A DNA stretch of 64,000 bases from Mycobacterium parmense (GTDB lineage Bacteria; Actinomycetota; Actinomycetes; Mycobacteriales; Mycobacteriaceae). The notes beneath the pieces are model-generated. The model was not told where the DNA came from. It saw only the letters and a program-made list of their open reading frames with translations, and searched no databases. The position numbers and the translations under genes were made by a program. Shown piece after piece: positions 38,840 to 46,505 of the stretch (position 1 is its first letter; each line of letters begins with the position of its first letter). The stretch spans positions 1,116,001-1,180,000 of the forward strand of contig NZ_AP022614.1 in assembly GCF_010730575.1 (NCBI RefSeq), written 5' to 3'.

Positions 38840-39724
38840 TCAGGCCGACGCAGGCTTCGCGACCATCACGGGTATGCGGACCGAGTGCAGCAACGTGTTG
38901 CTCACCGAGCCCAGCAGCATGCCGGTGAGGCCGCCGCGGCCGTGGCTGCCCACGACGACGAGTTGGGCGGATTCGGCCGCGTCGATGAGATGGCGCGCCG
39001 GCCGGTCCCGCACCACCACCCGGTGCACCGTCACGTCGGGGTAGCGCTGCTGCCAGCCCGCGAGGCTCTCGGCGAGGCTGCGCTGCGCCTCCTCCTCGAC
39101 GGTCGCCCAGTCCAGTGAGGGAACTTCGGTTGTGACGTCACTCCACGCGTGCAATGCGACCAGGTCGACGCCGCGGCGCGACGCCTCGTCGAACGCGATC
39201 TCCGTCGCGCGTTCGGAGGCCGGTGAGCCGTCGACACCCAATAGCACGGGAGCGTGCTGCAAGTCCGGCAGGTCCTCGTCGTGGATCACCGTGACGGGGC
39301 ACATGGCGTGCCGCACCACCGTGGCGCTGACCGAACCGAGCACTCCGCGCGCCAGCAGCCCGCGACCCGAGGTGCCCATGACGATCATCTCTGCCTCGTC
39401 GGACATCTCGATCAGGGCCGGCGCGGGGCTGGCGAAGACCAGCTCCCTGTTTACGGTGACCTTGTGCTCCGCGGGCATCGCCTCCTCGGCGATCTTCATG
39501 GCGTGCATGACGGCCTTTTTGGTTTCATCCTCCAGCCGCACCGCCAATGCCTCCGGGTAGGCCATCGGTGGCCAGGTCGCGGTAGGGGTCACCACGGCTC
39601 CGAAGACGGTCAGTGCAACGTTTCGCATCGCCGCGTCTCGGGCCGCCCATACGACGGCGGCATTGGCTGCCGGCGAACCGTCGACCGCGACGATGATGCC
39701 GCGCGCTTTGTCAGGTGTTGACAT
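38840..39724 (-). CDS. Two-domain universal stress protein
   Basis: 294 residues with two tandem USP domains. Both carry the ATP-binding pattern G-x2-G-x9-G-(S/T): GTSGRGLLARGVLGS and GSHGRGGLTGMLLGS. M. tuberculosis has several such proteins, many of them DosR-induced under hypoxia or nitric oxide. A DosR-like box lies 51 bp upstream, which fits. It lies downstream of the FNT-ECF operon on the same strand but has its own upstream region of 136 bp. Confidence 0.92.
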   Translation of the reverse strand: MSTPDKARGIIVAVDGSPAANAAVVWAARDAAMRNVALTVFGAVVTPTATWPPMAYPEALAVRLEDETKKAVMHAMKIAEEAMPAEHKVTVNRELVFASPAPALIEMSDEAEMIVMGTSGRGLLARGVLGSVSATVVRHAMCPVTVIHDEDLPDLQHAPVLLGVDGSPASERATEIAFDEASRRGVDLVALHAWSDVTTEVPSLDWATVEEEAQRSLAESLAGWQQRYPDVTVHRVVVRDRPARHLIDAAESAQLVVVGSHGRGGLTGMLLGSVSNTLLHSVRIPVMVAKPASA

Positions 39725-39774
39725 GTCGGTCTCCCTCCATCAACACCGACGCTATAAACAAGGGGCTCACCGGT

Positions 39775-39794
39775 AGTGAGGCTTTAGTCCCTAA
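39775..39794 (-). promoter_or_regulatory. DosR-like box upstream of the universal stress gene
   Basis: On the minus strand the 20-mer TTAGGGACTAAAGCCTCACT matches the DosR consensus TTSGGGACTWWAGTCCCSAA at 14 of 20 positions, with the left half GGGACTAAAG intact and the right half degenerate. It lies 51-70 bp before the start codon, where DosR sites usually lie. Confidence 0.55.
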
Positions 39795-39860
39795 GTGCGG
39801 GTACGGAGGACCTTCGCGAGCACGAGTTCGACGAGTCGTAACGAAATCGTCGGGTACTGT

Positions 39861-40775
39861 TCAGATTCGGTGCCGTTGCAACCGCGCGATCACCCAGAAC
39901 GGCAGCGCCACGAACAGCGTCCCGCCGATGAGATTGCCCAGGCTGGTGATGGCGATGTCGGTCAGCAAGCCGTGCGGGCCGAAACCCCAGCCGATCGTGC
40001 CACGCGGCGCCATGGGGTGAAAGAGGTGGAGCAGCAACGGAAATCCGAGAAAGCCGACGTTGGCGATCACGTGCTGCGTGCCACCGATGACGAACGCGAA
40101 CGGTCCGTAGAACGCAAACGTCATCCGGGCGACGTCGCTGCGAGCCTTGAAGAACATGCACATCGAGGTCTGCAGGAACCACGTGCACACGACGGCGAGT
40201 AGCAGCGCCGTCACGAACGGCTGGCCCGCCTTGACGGTGCCGACGGCCGCCGCCCGTTCGGCGAACGCGCCCAGGTAGGGGCCCCCCGCGACGGCGCAGA
40301 CGGTGACGAACACCAGCGCGCCCACGATATTGCCGATGAGGCCGACGATCACCAGGAATGCGTACCCACCCACGCTCATCGTCCGCTTGAGCACCGCCAG
40401 GAAGCCGGCGGCCATGTCCGCGGTGATCAGCGACATGCCCGATACCAAAATGAGCACGAACGACATGCCGAACGCCAGGCCCATCAAGAGGCTCGCGACG
40501 CCGGGAATCTTCACTCCGGTGCTCACCACCAGCGCGAGCAGCGCGCCGAACGCCACCATCGCGCCGCCCACCAGCGACCGCACCAGGAAGGCCCAGGGAT
40601 GCGCGGCCTTCTCCACCGCCATGGCGGCGACCCTGTCGACCATCGCGCCGATGCTGAGCGGCTCGAAGGGATCCTCCGGGATGGGGTCGCCACCGATGGC
40701 GCGCGACACGGTATCGGGCGAGTTCTGCTTTCGTCCTTCGCTTTCCAGCGTTGGCGCCTCTGTGTGGATCGTCAT
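39861..40775 (-). CDS. Formate/nitrite transporter (FNT) family channel
   Basis: 304 residues from ATG 40775, overlapping the anti-sigma stop (ATGA). Six hydrophobic segments follow a 50-residue polar N-terminus. FNT markers are AFGMSFVLILVSGMSLITAD, then GNIVGALVF and TQHVIANVGFL with the central pore histidine. FNT pentamers conduct small monovalent anions such as formate, nitrite or hydrosulfide. As the last gene of an operon with cyanase, it may move an anion related to cyanate metabolism. That is inference. Confidence 0.88.
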   Translation of the reverse strand: MTIHTEAPTLESEGRKQNSPDTVSRAIGGDPIPEDPFEPLSIGAMVDRVAAMAVEKAAHPWAFLVRSLVGGAMVAFGALLALVVSTGVKIPGVASLLMGLAFGMSFVLILVSGMSLITADMAAGFLAVLKRTMSVGGYAFLVIVGLIGNIVGALVFVTVCAVAGGPYLGAFAERAAAVGTVKAGQPFVTALLLAVVCTWFLQTSMCMFFKARSDVARMTFAFYGPFAFVIGGTQHVIANVGFLGFPLLLHLFHPMAPRGTIGWGFGPHGLLTDIAITSLGNLIGGTLFVALPFWVIARLQRHRI

Positions 40776-41041
40776 TTGCTCTCGCCTTTCCGTAACGTGT
40801 TGATGGCGGTGATGACCCCCGTGATGTGCTCGTCGCTGAGCTTCTCCCCGTCGAAGACGTGGTTGAGCAGGACCTTGAGGTCGAGCATCTGTTGCAGATA
40901 GACCAGGCAGGGGGGACATTCGTCGAGGTGCTTGACCACGATGGCACCCCACTGTTGGGGATCGGAGTCGACGAGGTCGTCGACGAGCCGGATGAAATCG
41001 ACGCAGTCGATCGCCGGCACTGTGTTGTCGTGAACGGTCAT
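40772..41041 (-). CDS. Zinc-containing anti-sigma factor
   Basis: 89 residues, ATG 41041, overlapping the sigma stop (ATGA) and the FNT start (ATGA). The ZAS signature HxxxCxxC is H38-L-D-E-C42-P-P-C45. There is no membrane segment, so it is a soluble anti-sigma factor, probably releasing its partner on thiol oxidation or metal change as RsrA/RshA do. It is encoded directly after the ECF sigma factor, in the usual order. Confidence 0.83.
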   Translation of the reverse strand: MTVHDNTVPAIDCVDFIRLVDDLVDSDPQQWGAIVVKHLDECPPCLVYLQQMLDLKVLLNHVFDGEKLSDEHITGVITAINTLRKGESK

Positions 41042-41685
41042 CGTCGATACCGCTTTTCCAATTCGTTGCGAAGGTTTCCCCGGGCGCGGTAGAGCAGAGC
41101 GCGCTGCGCCTCGGCGGACAGTTCGAGTATCTCGGCCGCCTCTTCGGCGGAGGTGCCGGCGATGTCGCGCAGAATAACCAACTGCCGCTGCCGTTTTGGC
41201 AGGTTCTCGAGCGCCGCACGCACGTACTCGACGAGTTCGCTCTCCACGGATTGGTCTTCGGGCAGAAAGCGCCGCGATGGGGGCGCGCTCCAGTGACCCG
41301 CGTCGGGGTGGCCGGCCGGATGCATCCGGCCCGACAGCGGGTCGGTGGCCTCGGCGTCCGAGGCCGCCAGCACCTCGTGATCGCGGATCCGGGACTCGCG
41401 GCGCCGGTGGCGCGACGCGGTGTTCTTGACGATTCCGAACAGCCAGGTGCTCACCGAGGAACGCCCCTCGAACGAATCCGGCGACTTCAGCACCTGCACC
41501 CAGGCCTCTTGTACGGCCTCCTCGGCCACCGTCGCCGAATCGACCATCGTGCGGGCGAAATTGACCATGGGACGGTGAAAGTCGCGCACGAGGGTGGCCA
41601 GCGGGACACCGCCGACCAGGCATTCACATTCGGTGTGCTCCGGTGGCACCGCCACCGGAGTCACCACCGACTGCGGTTCAGGCAC
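41038..41685 (-). CDS. ECF-type RNA polymerase sigma factor
   Basis: 215 residues from GTG 41685, which overlaps the flavoprotein stop by eight bases. Region 2 covers LVRDFHRPMVNFARTMV through EAVQEAWVQVLKSPDSFEG and the RSSVSTWLFGIVKNTASRHRRR segment. Region 4 is LENLPKRQRQLVILRDIAG to SAEAQRALLYRARGNLRNELEKR. A linker of about 60 residues separates them. It should pair with the zinc anti-sigma factor next door. It is embedded inside the operon it probably controls, giving positive autoregulation. The open frame upstream to 41895 belongs to the overlapping flavoprotein. Confidence 0.9.
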   Translation of the reverse strand: MPEPQSVVTPVAVPPEHTECECLVGGVPLATLVRDFHRPMVNFARTMVDSATVAEEAVQEAWVQVLKSPDSFEGRSSVSTWLFGIVKNTASRHRRRESRIRDHEVLAASDAEATDPLSGRMHPAGHPDAGHWSAPPSRRFLPEDQSVESELVEYVRAALENLPKRQRQLVILRDIAGTSAEEAAEILELSAEAQRALLYRARGNLRNELEKRYRR

Positions 41686-42745
41686 ATCGGGCCAGTTCCC
41701 AGCGCAGCTGCCCCTCCGACGGCGACTGCACCGGGATGAACGCCGCCTCCCGGTAGCGCCGACTCGCCGCCGTCCTGCTGGCGTAACCCTTGCCGCCGGC
41801 GCAGCGGATCTCCAGATCAGCGCTTGCACTTGATAATTCGGCCGCGGCAAGCCGCAACGACAGCAGCTCCCGCTTGGTGGGCGACTGGGGCCCACCCACC
41901 GCCACCCCCAACTTCACCAACGTCGCCTCGGCGCAGGCGAGCTTCTCGGCGATGCGGTCGACGTCGGCGCTGAACACCGCGTTGACCCCGCTGAGCCCGA
42001 GCCGCGCCTGCTCGACGGCGGTCCTGGTCAGCCCCAGGCACATCGCCGACTGCAGGACGAGGAAGGTGGGCCGGACCGCCTGCAGAAAGCCGTCGAAATC
42101 TTCCGACAAGACCTGTTCGGACCCGACGCGGACGCCCTTGAGGTTCAGATACGACGAGGCGGTGCTGCCCATCGCCAACAGGTCGAAGTGATCACCCAGC
42201 ACCACCCCCGGCGCATCCAGAGGCAAGGCCATGATCAACTTTTCGCCGGCCTCCGTGCGCGCCGCCGTCACCATGATCGAATCGGGGTACAGGTTGCTGG
42301 CCCACCTGATAGCGCCGGACACCTCGTAGCCGCCGGGAACCGGTGTCGCGGTCAGGTCGAGGCTGCCGCAGCCGGCCGCCTCCTTGAACGCCGAAGCCAT
42401 GCCCGTGACACCCAGTGTGGTGCCGGCGAGCAACGCCGTGGCGGTGTCGGTTGCCAACGGTGTTGCCGCCGTGAGCAAGTACTCCACGGCCATGCGGTGT
42501 GCCCACAACGAGAACCCGGTGCTCATGCATTCCCCGGAGATCTGCCGAATCACGTCGGCCATGTCGCGGAGCCTGCCGTCGGCATTGCCGGGTGCGCCGA
42601 CCCCGAGCAGGCCGGCGGCGCCGAGCGCGGTGAAGCTGCGCCGGGAGTGGTCATCGCCACGATCCAGCGCGCCTGCGTGGGACCGAATGTCCTCCAGGAG
42701 TTCGATATCCAGCCGACTCGCCGCGGGATCGATCGTCGCCGTCAT
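41678..42745 (-). CDS. Acyl-CoA dehydrogenase-like flavoprotein
   Basis: 355 residues, ATG 42745, overlapping the cyanase stop (ATGA). It has the acyl-CoA dehydrogenase fold: N-terminal helices, a beta domain (SGAIRWASNLYPDSIMV), and C-terminal helices ending GGKGYASRTAASRRYREAAFIPV. No catalytic glutamate of the FadE type is evident, and the ending resembles flavin-dependent monooxygenases of the DszC/SfnC group that attack sulfur or nitrogen compounds. It may feed cyanate or a related small product into the cyanase. That link is inference. Confidence 0.78.
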   Translation of the reverse strand: MTATIDPAASRLDIELLEDIRSHAGALDRGDDHSRRSFTALGAAGLLGVGAPGNADGRLRDMADVIRQISGECMSTGFSLWAHRMAVEYLLTAATPLATDTATALLAGTTLGVTGMASAFKEAAGCGSLDLTATPVPGGYEVSGAIRWASNLYPDSIMVTAARTEAGEKLIMALPLDAPGVVLGDHFDLLAMGSTASSYLNLKGVRVGSEQVLSEDFDGFLQAVRPTFLVLQSAMCLGLTRTAVEQARLGLSGVNAVFSADVDRIAEKLACAEATLVKLGVAVGGPQSPTKRELLSLRLAAAELSSASADLEIRCAGGKGYASRTAASRRYREAAFIPVQSPSEGQLRWELARCA

Positions 42746-43227
42746 TTGACTACCTCCTCAGCCTGTACGGCGGAGTGTTTCCATGCGTAATCGAGGAACT
42801 TTCCGTCGAAAGTGACGACCACCCTGTCGCCTCCGGGATCCGGGCGCCGCTCGACGCTCATCTGGAAGTTGATCGCGCTCATGATGCCGTCACCGAATTC
42901 CTCGTGAATGAGTTCTTTGATCGCTGGGCCGTAGACCACCAGCGCCTCGTAGAACCGGTAGATCGTCGGATCTTTTGCCATCGTGTCATCAGATCCGCGG
43001 TAGGGCATCATTTGCAGCACGGCGACGGCCTCGTCGTCGAGCCCCAGCAGCGACGCCACGGTTGCCGCATCGGCGGACGACAGCGGGTGCTGACCGAGCA
43101 GCGCCGCGACCGTCCACACCGGGTCCTTGCCGATCGACTCGGCGATCTTCGCCCAGCTGACGCCGTGCCGGGCACGGGCGCGCCTGATGACCTCCGCGAG
43201 GTCGGCCTTGCTCAATGTGTTTGTCAC
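42742..43227 (-). CDS. cynS: Cyanate hydratase (cyanase)
   Basis: 161 residues, close to the usual 156. The catalytic triad R91, E94 and S117 keeps exactly the spacing of E. coli R96/E99/S122 (TIYRFYEAL and GIMSAINF). The N-terminal helix-turn-helix-like domain is present. Cyanase converts cyanate and bicarbonate to ammonia and CO2, as a decamer in the cytoplasm. It sits 22 bp after the OsmC gene and is coupled to the flavoprotein, so it is part of the ECF operon. Confidence 0.95.
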   Translation of the reverse strand: MTNTLSKADLAEVIRRARARHGVSWAKIAESIGKDPVWTVAALLGQHPLSSADAATVASLLGLDDEAVAVLQMMPYRGSDDTMAKDPTIYRFYEALVVYGPAIKELIHEEFGDGIMSAINFQMSVERRPDPGGDRVVVTFDGKFLDYAWKHSAVQAEEVVK

Positions 43228-43249
43228 GGTTGACTTCCCGCCGGTATGT

Positions 43250-43774
43250 CTAGCCGGTGACCAGCGTCGAGCCGACGCTTACCGGGTTGCTGAAGGTGTT
43301 CACCACGGGCGACCACGCGATCGCGTTGTCGTGAATCTCCTTGAGGGTGGCATCGTCGGCGTCGCCGGCCAGGGTCACCGTGCAGCGGACCGCGCTGAAG
43401 CCCAGGCGCTTTCCGTCCGGGGTGTCGCCGACGCCCCACACGGCGGAGATGTCGATGTCGCCCTCCATCTCGACCTCGATCTTGGTCAGGGTCACGCCGC
43501 GGTGGGTGGCGTTGGCCAGCAGGCCGACGGACACACAGGACCCGAGCGCCGCCAGCGCGGTCTCCGACGGGTTGGGCGCCGAGTCGTCACCCAGCAGCGC
43601 CGGTGGCTCGCCCACCAGCATCGGTGCCAGGTCGCGGACGTAGGTCATGTTGCGGAAGCCGGTTTCACACACCGTCTTCGCTTTGAGGGTCTTCTTGCCG
43701 GTTTCGGGATTCGCCTTGGCATTACACGACAGCCGGTCGAGCCCCTGGGCGTCGATGACGAGCGCGTCGGTCAT
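43250..43774 (-). CDS. OsmC family protein
   Basis: 174 residues with GGAGGAA six bases before ATG 43774. The OsmC/Ohr fold is indicated by NPSETALAALGSCVSVGLLA, which contains the conserved helix cysteine, and by VEVEGDIDISAVWGV-like strands (seen as IEVEMEGDIDISAVWG). Family members reduce organic hydroperoxides through two cysteines; the first may be C34 region VCETGF. It is the first gene of the six-gene operon, consistent with oxidative or electrophile stress as the signal. Confidence 0.87.
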   Translation of the reverse strand: MTDALVIDAQGLDRLSCNAKANPETGKKTLKAKTVCETGFRNMTYVRDLAPMLVGEPPALLGDDSAPNPSETALAALGSCVSVGLLANATHRGVTLTKIEVEMEGDIDISAVWGVGDTPDGKRLGFSAVRCTVTLAGDADDATLKEIHDNAIAWSPVVNTFSNPVSVGSTLVTG

Positions 43775-43875
43775 GTACTTCCTCCGTTTTCTCGCGATTT
43801 CTGGGTCGTCACGGATTTAGTGCTCGGCGACCCGCGATGCGTGACGGCGGACAAGATTGATTTACACCGCCGACA

Positions 43876-43899
43876 CGAAACATCACCTCTTCGAAACAT
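43876..43899. promoter_or_regulatory. Direct repeat upstream of the OsmC-cyanase operon
   Basis: CGAAACAT occurs at 43876-43883 and 43892-43899, in direct orientation and 16 bp apart, about 102-125 bp before the OsmC start. It may bind an activator. The 359-bp gap 43775-44133 otherwise has no supported gene; a plus-strand frame there (43857-44156) looks like non-coding sequence. No clear ECF GGAAC -35 box was found by eye. Confidence 0.45.
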
Positions 43900-44133
43900 G
43901 GCGGGCCGCGGGCGATTACGCGCGTAATGGGCCGGTGATCAGGCCAAACGCCAGCGTCCGGCGGCGTTTTGAGCAGGCCGCGGACTCCAGGACGGCCCAG
44001 CGGCCGAATAAAATCCCGCCGATCTTTTCGCGCCGCCCGTGGCGCCGCGGCGGCTCAGGTCACACGGGTCAGTTGCGCTGCCGCCAGAGGCCGACGGTGG
44101 GAGGTGCGACGCGGCGGACGCGCGTGCCGCGGG

Positions 44134-45006
44134 TCAGTTGCCGGCCGGTTGCGTGACGAAGTCGATGAGCTCCTCGACGCGACCGATCAGTGCCGGCTCG
44201 AGATCGTTCCAGTCGCGCACCCGGGACCGGATGTGGCGCCACGCCGAGGCGATATCCGCCTGCTGCGCGTGCGGCAGGCCCAGTGCCTGGCAGACGCCGC
44301 GCTTCCACTCGACGCTGCGCGGCACGTCCGGCCACGCCGCCAGGCCGAGCCGCTGCGGCTTGACGGCCTGCCAGATGTCGACATAGGGGTGGCCGACCAC
44401 CAGCGTGTCGGGCCCGCCGGGTCCCCGTCGGACGGCGTCGGCGATGCGGGCCTCCTTGGACCCCGCGACGAGGTGGTCGACGAGCACCCCCAGCCGGCGG
44501 CCGGGGCCGGGGGCGAACTCCGCCACGATCTCGACCAGGTCGTCGACACCGCCCAATTGTTCGACGACCACACCCTCGACGCGCAGGTCCTCGCCCCACA
44601 CCTGGGCGACGAGTTCGGCGTCGTGCCGGCCCTCGACATAGATCCGGCTGGCCCGCGCCACCCGGGCGCGGGTCCCTTTGACGGCGACCGAGCCGGACGC
44701 CGTGCGGTCCGCGGCGGCGGGTGCCCGCCGGCGCGGCGCGGTGAGGATCACCGGCCGGCCTTCCAACAGGTAGCCCGGCCCCAGCGGGAAGCGTCGGGTG
44801 CGCCCGTGGCGGTCCTCGAGCTCGACGCGACCGTATTCGACCCGCACCACCGCACCCACGTAGCCGCTTTCGGCGTCCTCGACCACCAGCCCGGGTTCCG
44901 CCGGCCGTTCGGTCGAGCGCGGCTTTCGCCGCCCCGCGGCCAGGACATCGGTTCCATAGGGATCCACCACGGCGGCAATGGTAAATGCGTTGTCGCCGAG
45001 CGCCAT
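44134..45006 (-). CDS. DUF3097 family protein
   Basis: 290 residues from ATG 45006 (MALGDNAFTIAAVVDPYG). An N-terminal beta-rich part (GYVGAVVRVEYGRVELEDR) is followed by a TOPRIM-like portion with SRIYVEGRHDAELVAQVWG, then GVLVDHLVAGSKEARIADAV and VVGHPYVDIW. The acidic motifs EGRHD and DHL suggest metal binding in the manner of primase/topoisomerase TOPRIM folds. This is a conserved actinobacterial protein of unknown role. It follows the HxlR gene by 44 bp on the same strand. Confidence 0.8.
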   Translation of the reverse strand: MALGDNAFTIAAVVDPYGTDVLAAGRRKPRSTERPAEPGLVVEDAESGYVGAVVRVEYGRVELEDRHGRTRRFPLGPGYLLEGRPVILTAPRRRAPAAADRTASGSVAVKGTRARVARASRIYVEGRHDAELVAQVWGEDLRVEGVVVEQLGGVDDLVEIVAEFAPGPGRRLGVLVDHLVAGSKEARIADAVRRGPGGPDTLVVGHPYVDIWQAVKPQRLGLAAWPDVPRSVEWKRGVCQALGLPHAQQADIASAWRHIRSRVRDWNDLEPALIGRVEELIDFVTQPAGN

Positions 45007-45050
45007 TGCGACCCGCCGCCGATACCGGTTCGTTAGGAAAGCGGGGACCT

Positions 45051-45524
45051 CTACGCTTCCTCGGCGAGCAGGGCCCGAAGGCCGGGACCGGATTCGAGTT
45101 CCACGTCGCGCGCCGTCAGTTCCCGGCCGCAGCGGTCGCACCCGAGATGCACAGTCGAGCGGCCGCCGCAGCCGCTGTGCAGGTAGAGCGCGAAAGGCCC
45201 GTCGGGAGCCATGTACTTGTCCCCCCACGCGCGCAGAGCCATCAGCACCGGATACAGGTCCATGCCCTTCTCGGTGAGGCGGTACTCGTGCCGGGTTCGG
45301 CGAGCGTCGCGATAGGCGCGCCGTTCGAAGATGCCCGTGTCGACCAGTCGTCCCAGCCGTTCCGTCAGCAACGACCTGCTCAGGCCGAGATGATCGTGGA
45401 AGTCCTCGAAGCGCCGCGCGCCGGCGAACGCCTGGCGCAGCAGCACCAGGGTCCAGCGGTCGCCCAGCAGCCCTAGGGGTCGAAGGATCGAGCACGGTTC
45501 ACGGTCAAGGTCCCCATAACGCAC
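45051..45524 (-). CDS. HxlR family transcriptional regulator
   Basis: 157 residues. The winged helix is typical of HxlR: GLLGDRWTLVLLRQAFAGARRFEDF, LGLSRSLLTERLGRLVDTGIF and RHEYRLTEKGMDLYPVLMAL. The C-terminus adds a possible zinc site (HSGCGG and GCDRCGRE). It is divergent from an alpha/beta hydrolase across 54 bp, which contain GTTC-N7-GAAC (45546-45560). It probably represses that hydrolase and itself in response to an electrophile or ligand. Confidence 0.87.
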   Translation of the reverse strand: MRYGDLDREPCSILRPLGLLGDRWTLVLLRQAFAGARRFEDFHDHLGLSRSLLTERLGRLVDTGIFERRAYRDARRTRHEYRLTEKGMDLYPVLMALRAWGDKYMAPDGPFALYLHSGCGGRSTVHLGCDRCGRELTARDVELESGPGLRALLAEEA

Positions 45525-45578
45525 GGCTCAGCATAACCCTATTGCGTTCGAATTCAGAACTCAGCTAGCATCTCGTGG

Positions 45579-46505
45579 ATGCACGCAGAACTCGAGCGGT
45601 GGCGAGCCGCCGGAGCGCACTTCGACTATCTGGGCTTCAACGTCTTCTACCGAAGCGAAGGAAGTGGCCCGCCGCTGCTGTTGATCCACGGCTATCCGTT
45701 CAACTCCTGGGACTGGGCGCCGATCTGGCCGACGCTGGCACGCCGATTCACCGTGATCGCGCCCGACATGCTGGGCATGGGGTTCTCGGACAAGCCCTTC
45801 GCCTACGGCTATTCGGTCCACGACCACGCTGACATGCACGAGGCGCTGCTGGCCGAGCTGGGGGTGCGACATTGCCACATACTCGCCCACGACATCGGTG
45901 ACTCCGTCGCCCAGGAAATGCTCACCCGCCACGACGACGGCACACAGTCGTGCGGGCCAGTGCGGATCGACTCGCTGACGTGGCTCAACGGCGGCCTGTT
46001 CAACGAGGTCTACACGCCGCGACCGGCGCAGATTCTGTTGTCCCAGACACCGTTGGGTACGGCGGCGAGCCGGATGCGCCGGTTCGTGTTGTCCAAGCGG
46101 GTGCTGGATCGTGTGGTCGACGAACTCTTCGGGCCTTACACCAAACCGTCGCAGGAGATGCGGCAGATCTTCAACGAGGTCCTCGAGTACAACGACGGCA
46201 AACGGGTCACCCACAAGGTCGGCCGATTCGTCAATGACCGCATGGTGCACCGCAATCGGTGGGTTCGCGCGATGCGGAACACGACGGTCCCGCTACGGTT
46301 GATCGACGGGCCCGCCGATCCTAATTCCGGCCGTCACATGGCCGCCCGTTATCTGGAGGTCATTCCCGGCGCGGACGTGGTCATGCTGGGCGACGACATC
46401 GGCCACTGGCCCCAGATCGAAGCCCCCGCGGCCGTGCTGGAGCATCTTCTCGATCACATCGACCGTGTCGGGGTGGTGGGCGGGGAGCCGCACGCCTTGA
46501 GGTAG
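45579..46505 (+). CDS. Alpha/beta hydrolase, epoxide-hydrolase/dehalogenase-like
   Basis: 308 residues. The nucleophile position carries aspartate: A-H-D105-I-G, as in epoxide hydrolases and haloalkane dehalogenases, not serine. HGYPFNSWDW holds the oxyanion/halide region and the catalytic histidine is expected in DDIGHWPQIEAP. It would open an epoxide or remove halide through an ester intermediate. HxlR control upstream fits detoxification. Its 3' end overlaps the convergent patatin gene by 52 bp. Confidence 0.85.
   Translation: MHAELERWRAAGAHFDYLGFNVFYRSEGSGPPLLLIHGYPFNSWDWAPIWPTLARRFTVIAPDMLGMGFSDKPFAYGYSVHDHADMHEALLAELGVRHCHILAHDIGDSVAQEMLTRHDDGTQSCGPVRIDSLTWLNGGLFNEVYTPRPAQILLSQTPLGTAASRMRRFVLSKRVLDRVVDELFGPYTKPSQEMRQIFNEVLEYNDGKRVTHKVGRFVNDRMVHRNRWVRAMRNTTVPLRLIDGPADPNSGRHMAARYLEVIPGADVVMLGDDIGHWPQIEAPAAVLEHLLDHIDRVGVVGGEPHALR

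Noticed and set aside
43857..44156. 99-codon plus-strand frame upstream of OsmC
   Set aside because: Arg-rich sequence without motif, crossing the direct repeat and the end of DUF3097 on the other strand.
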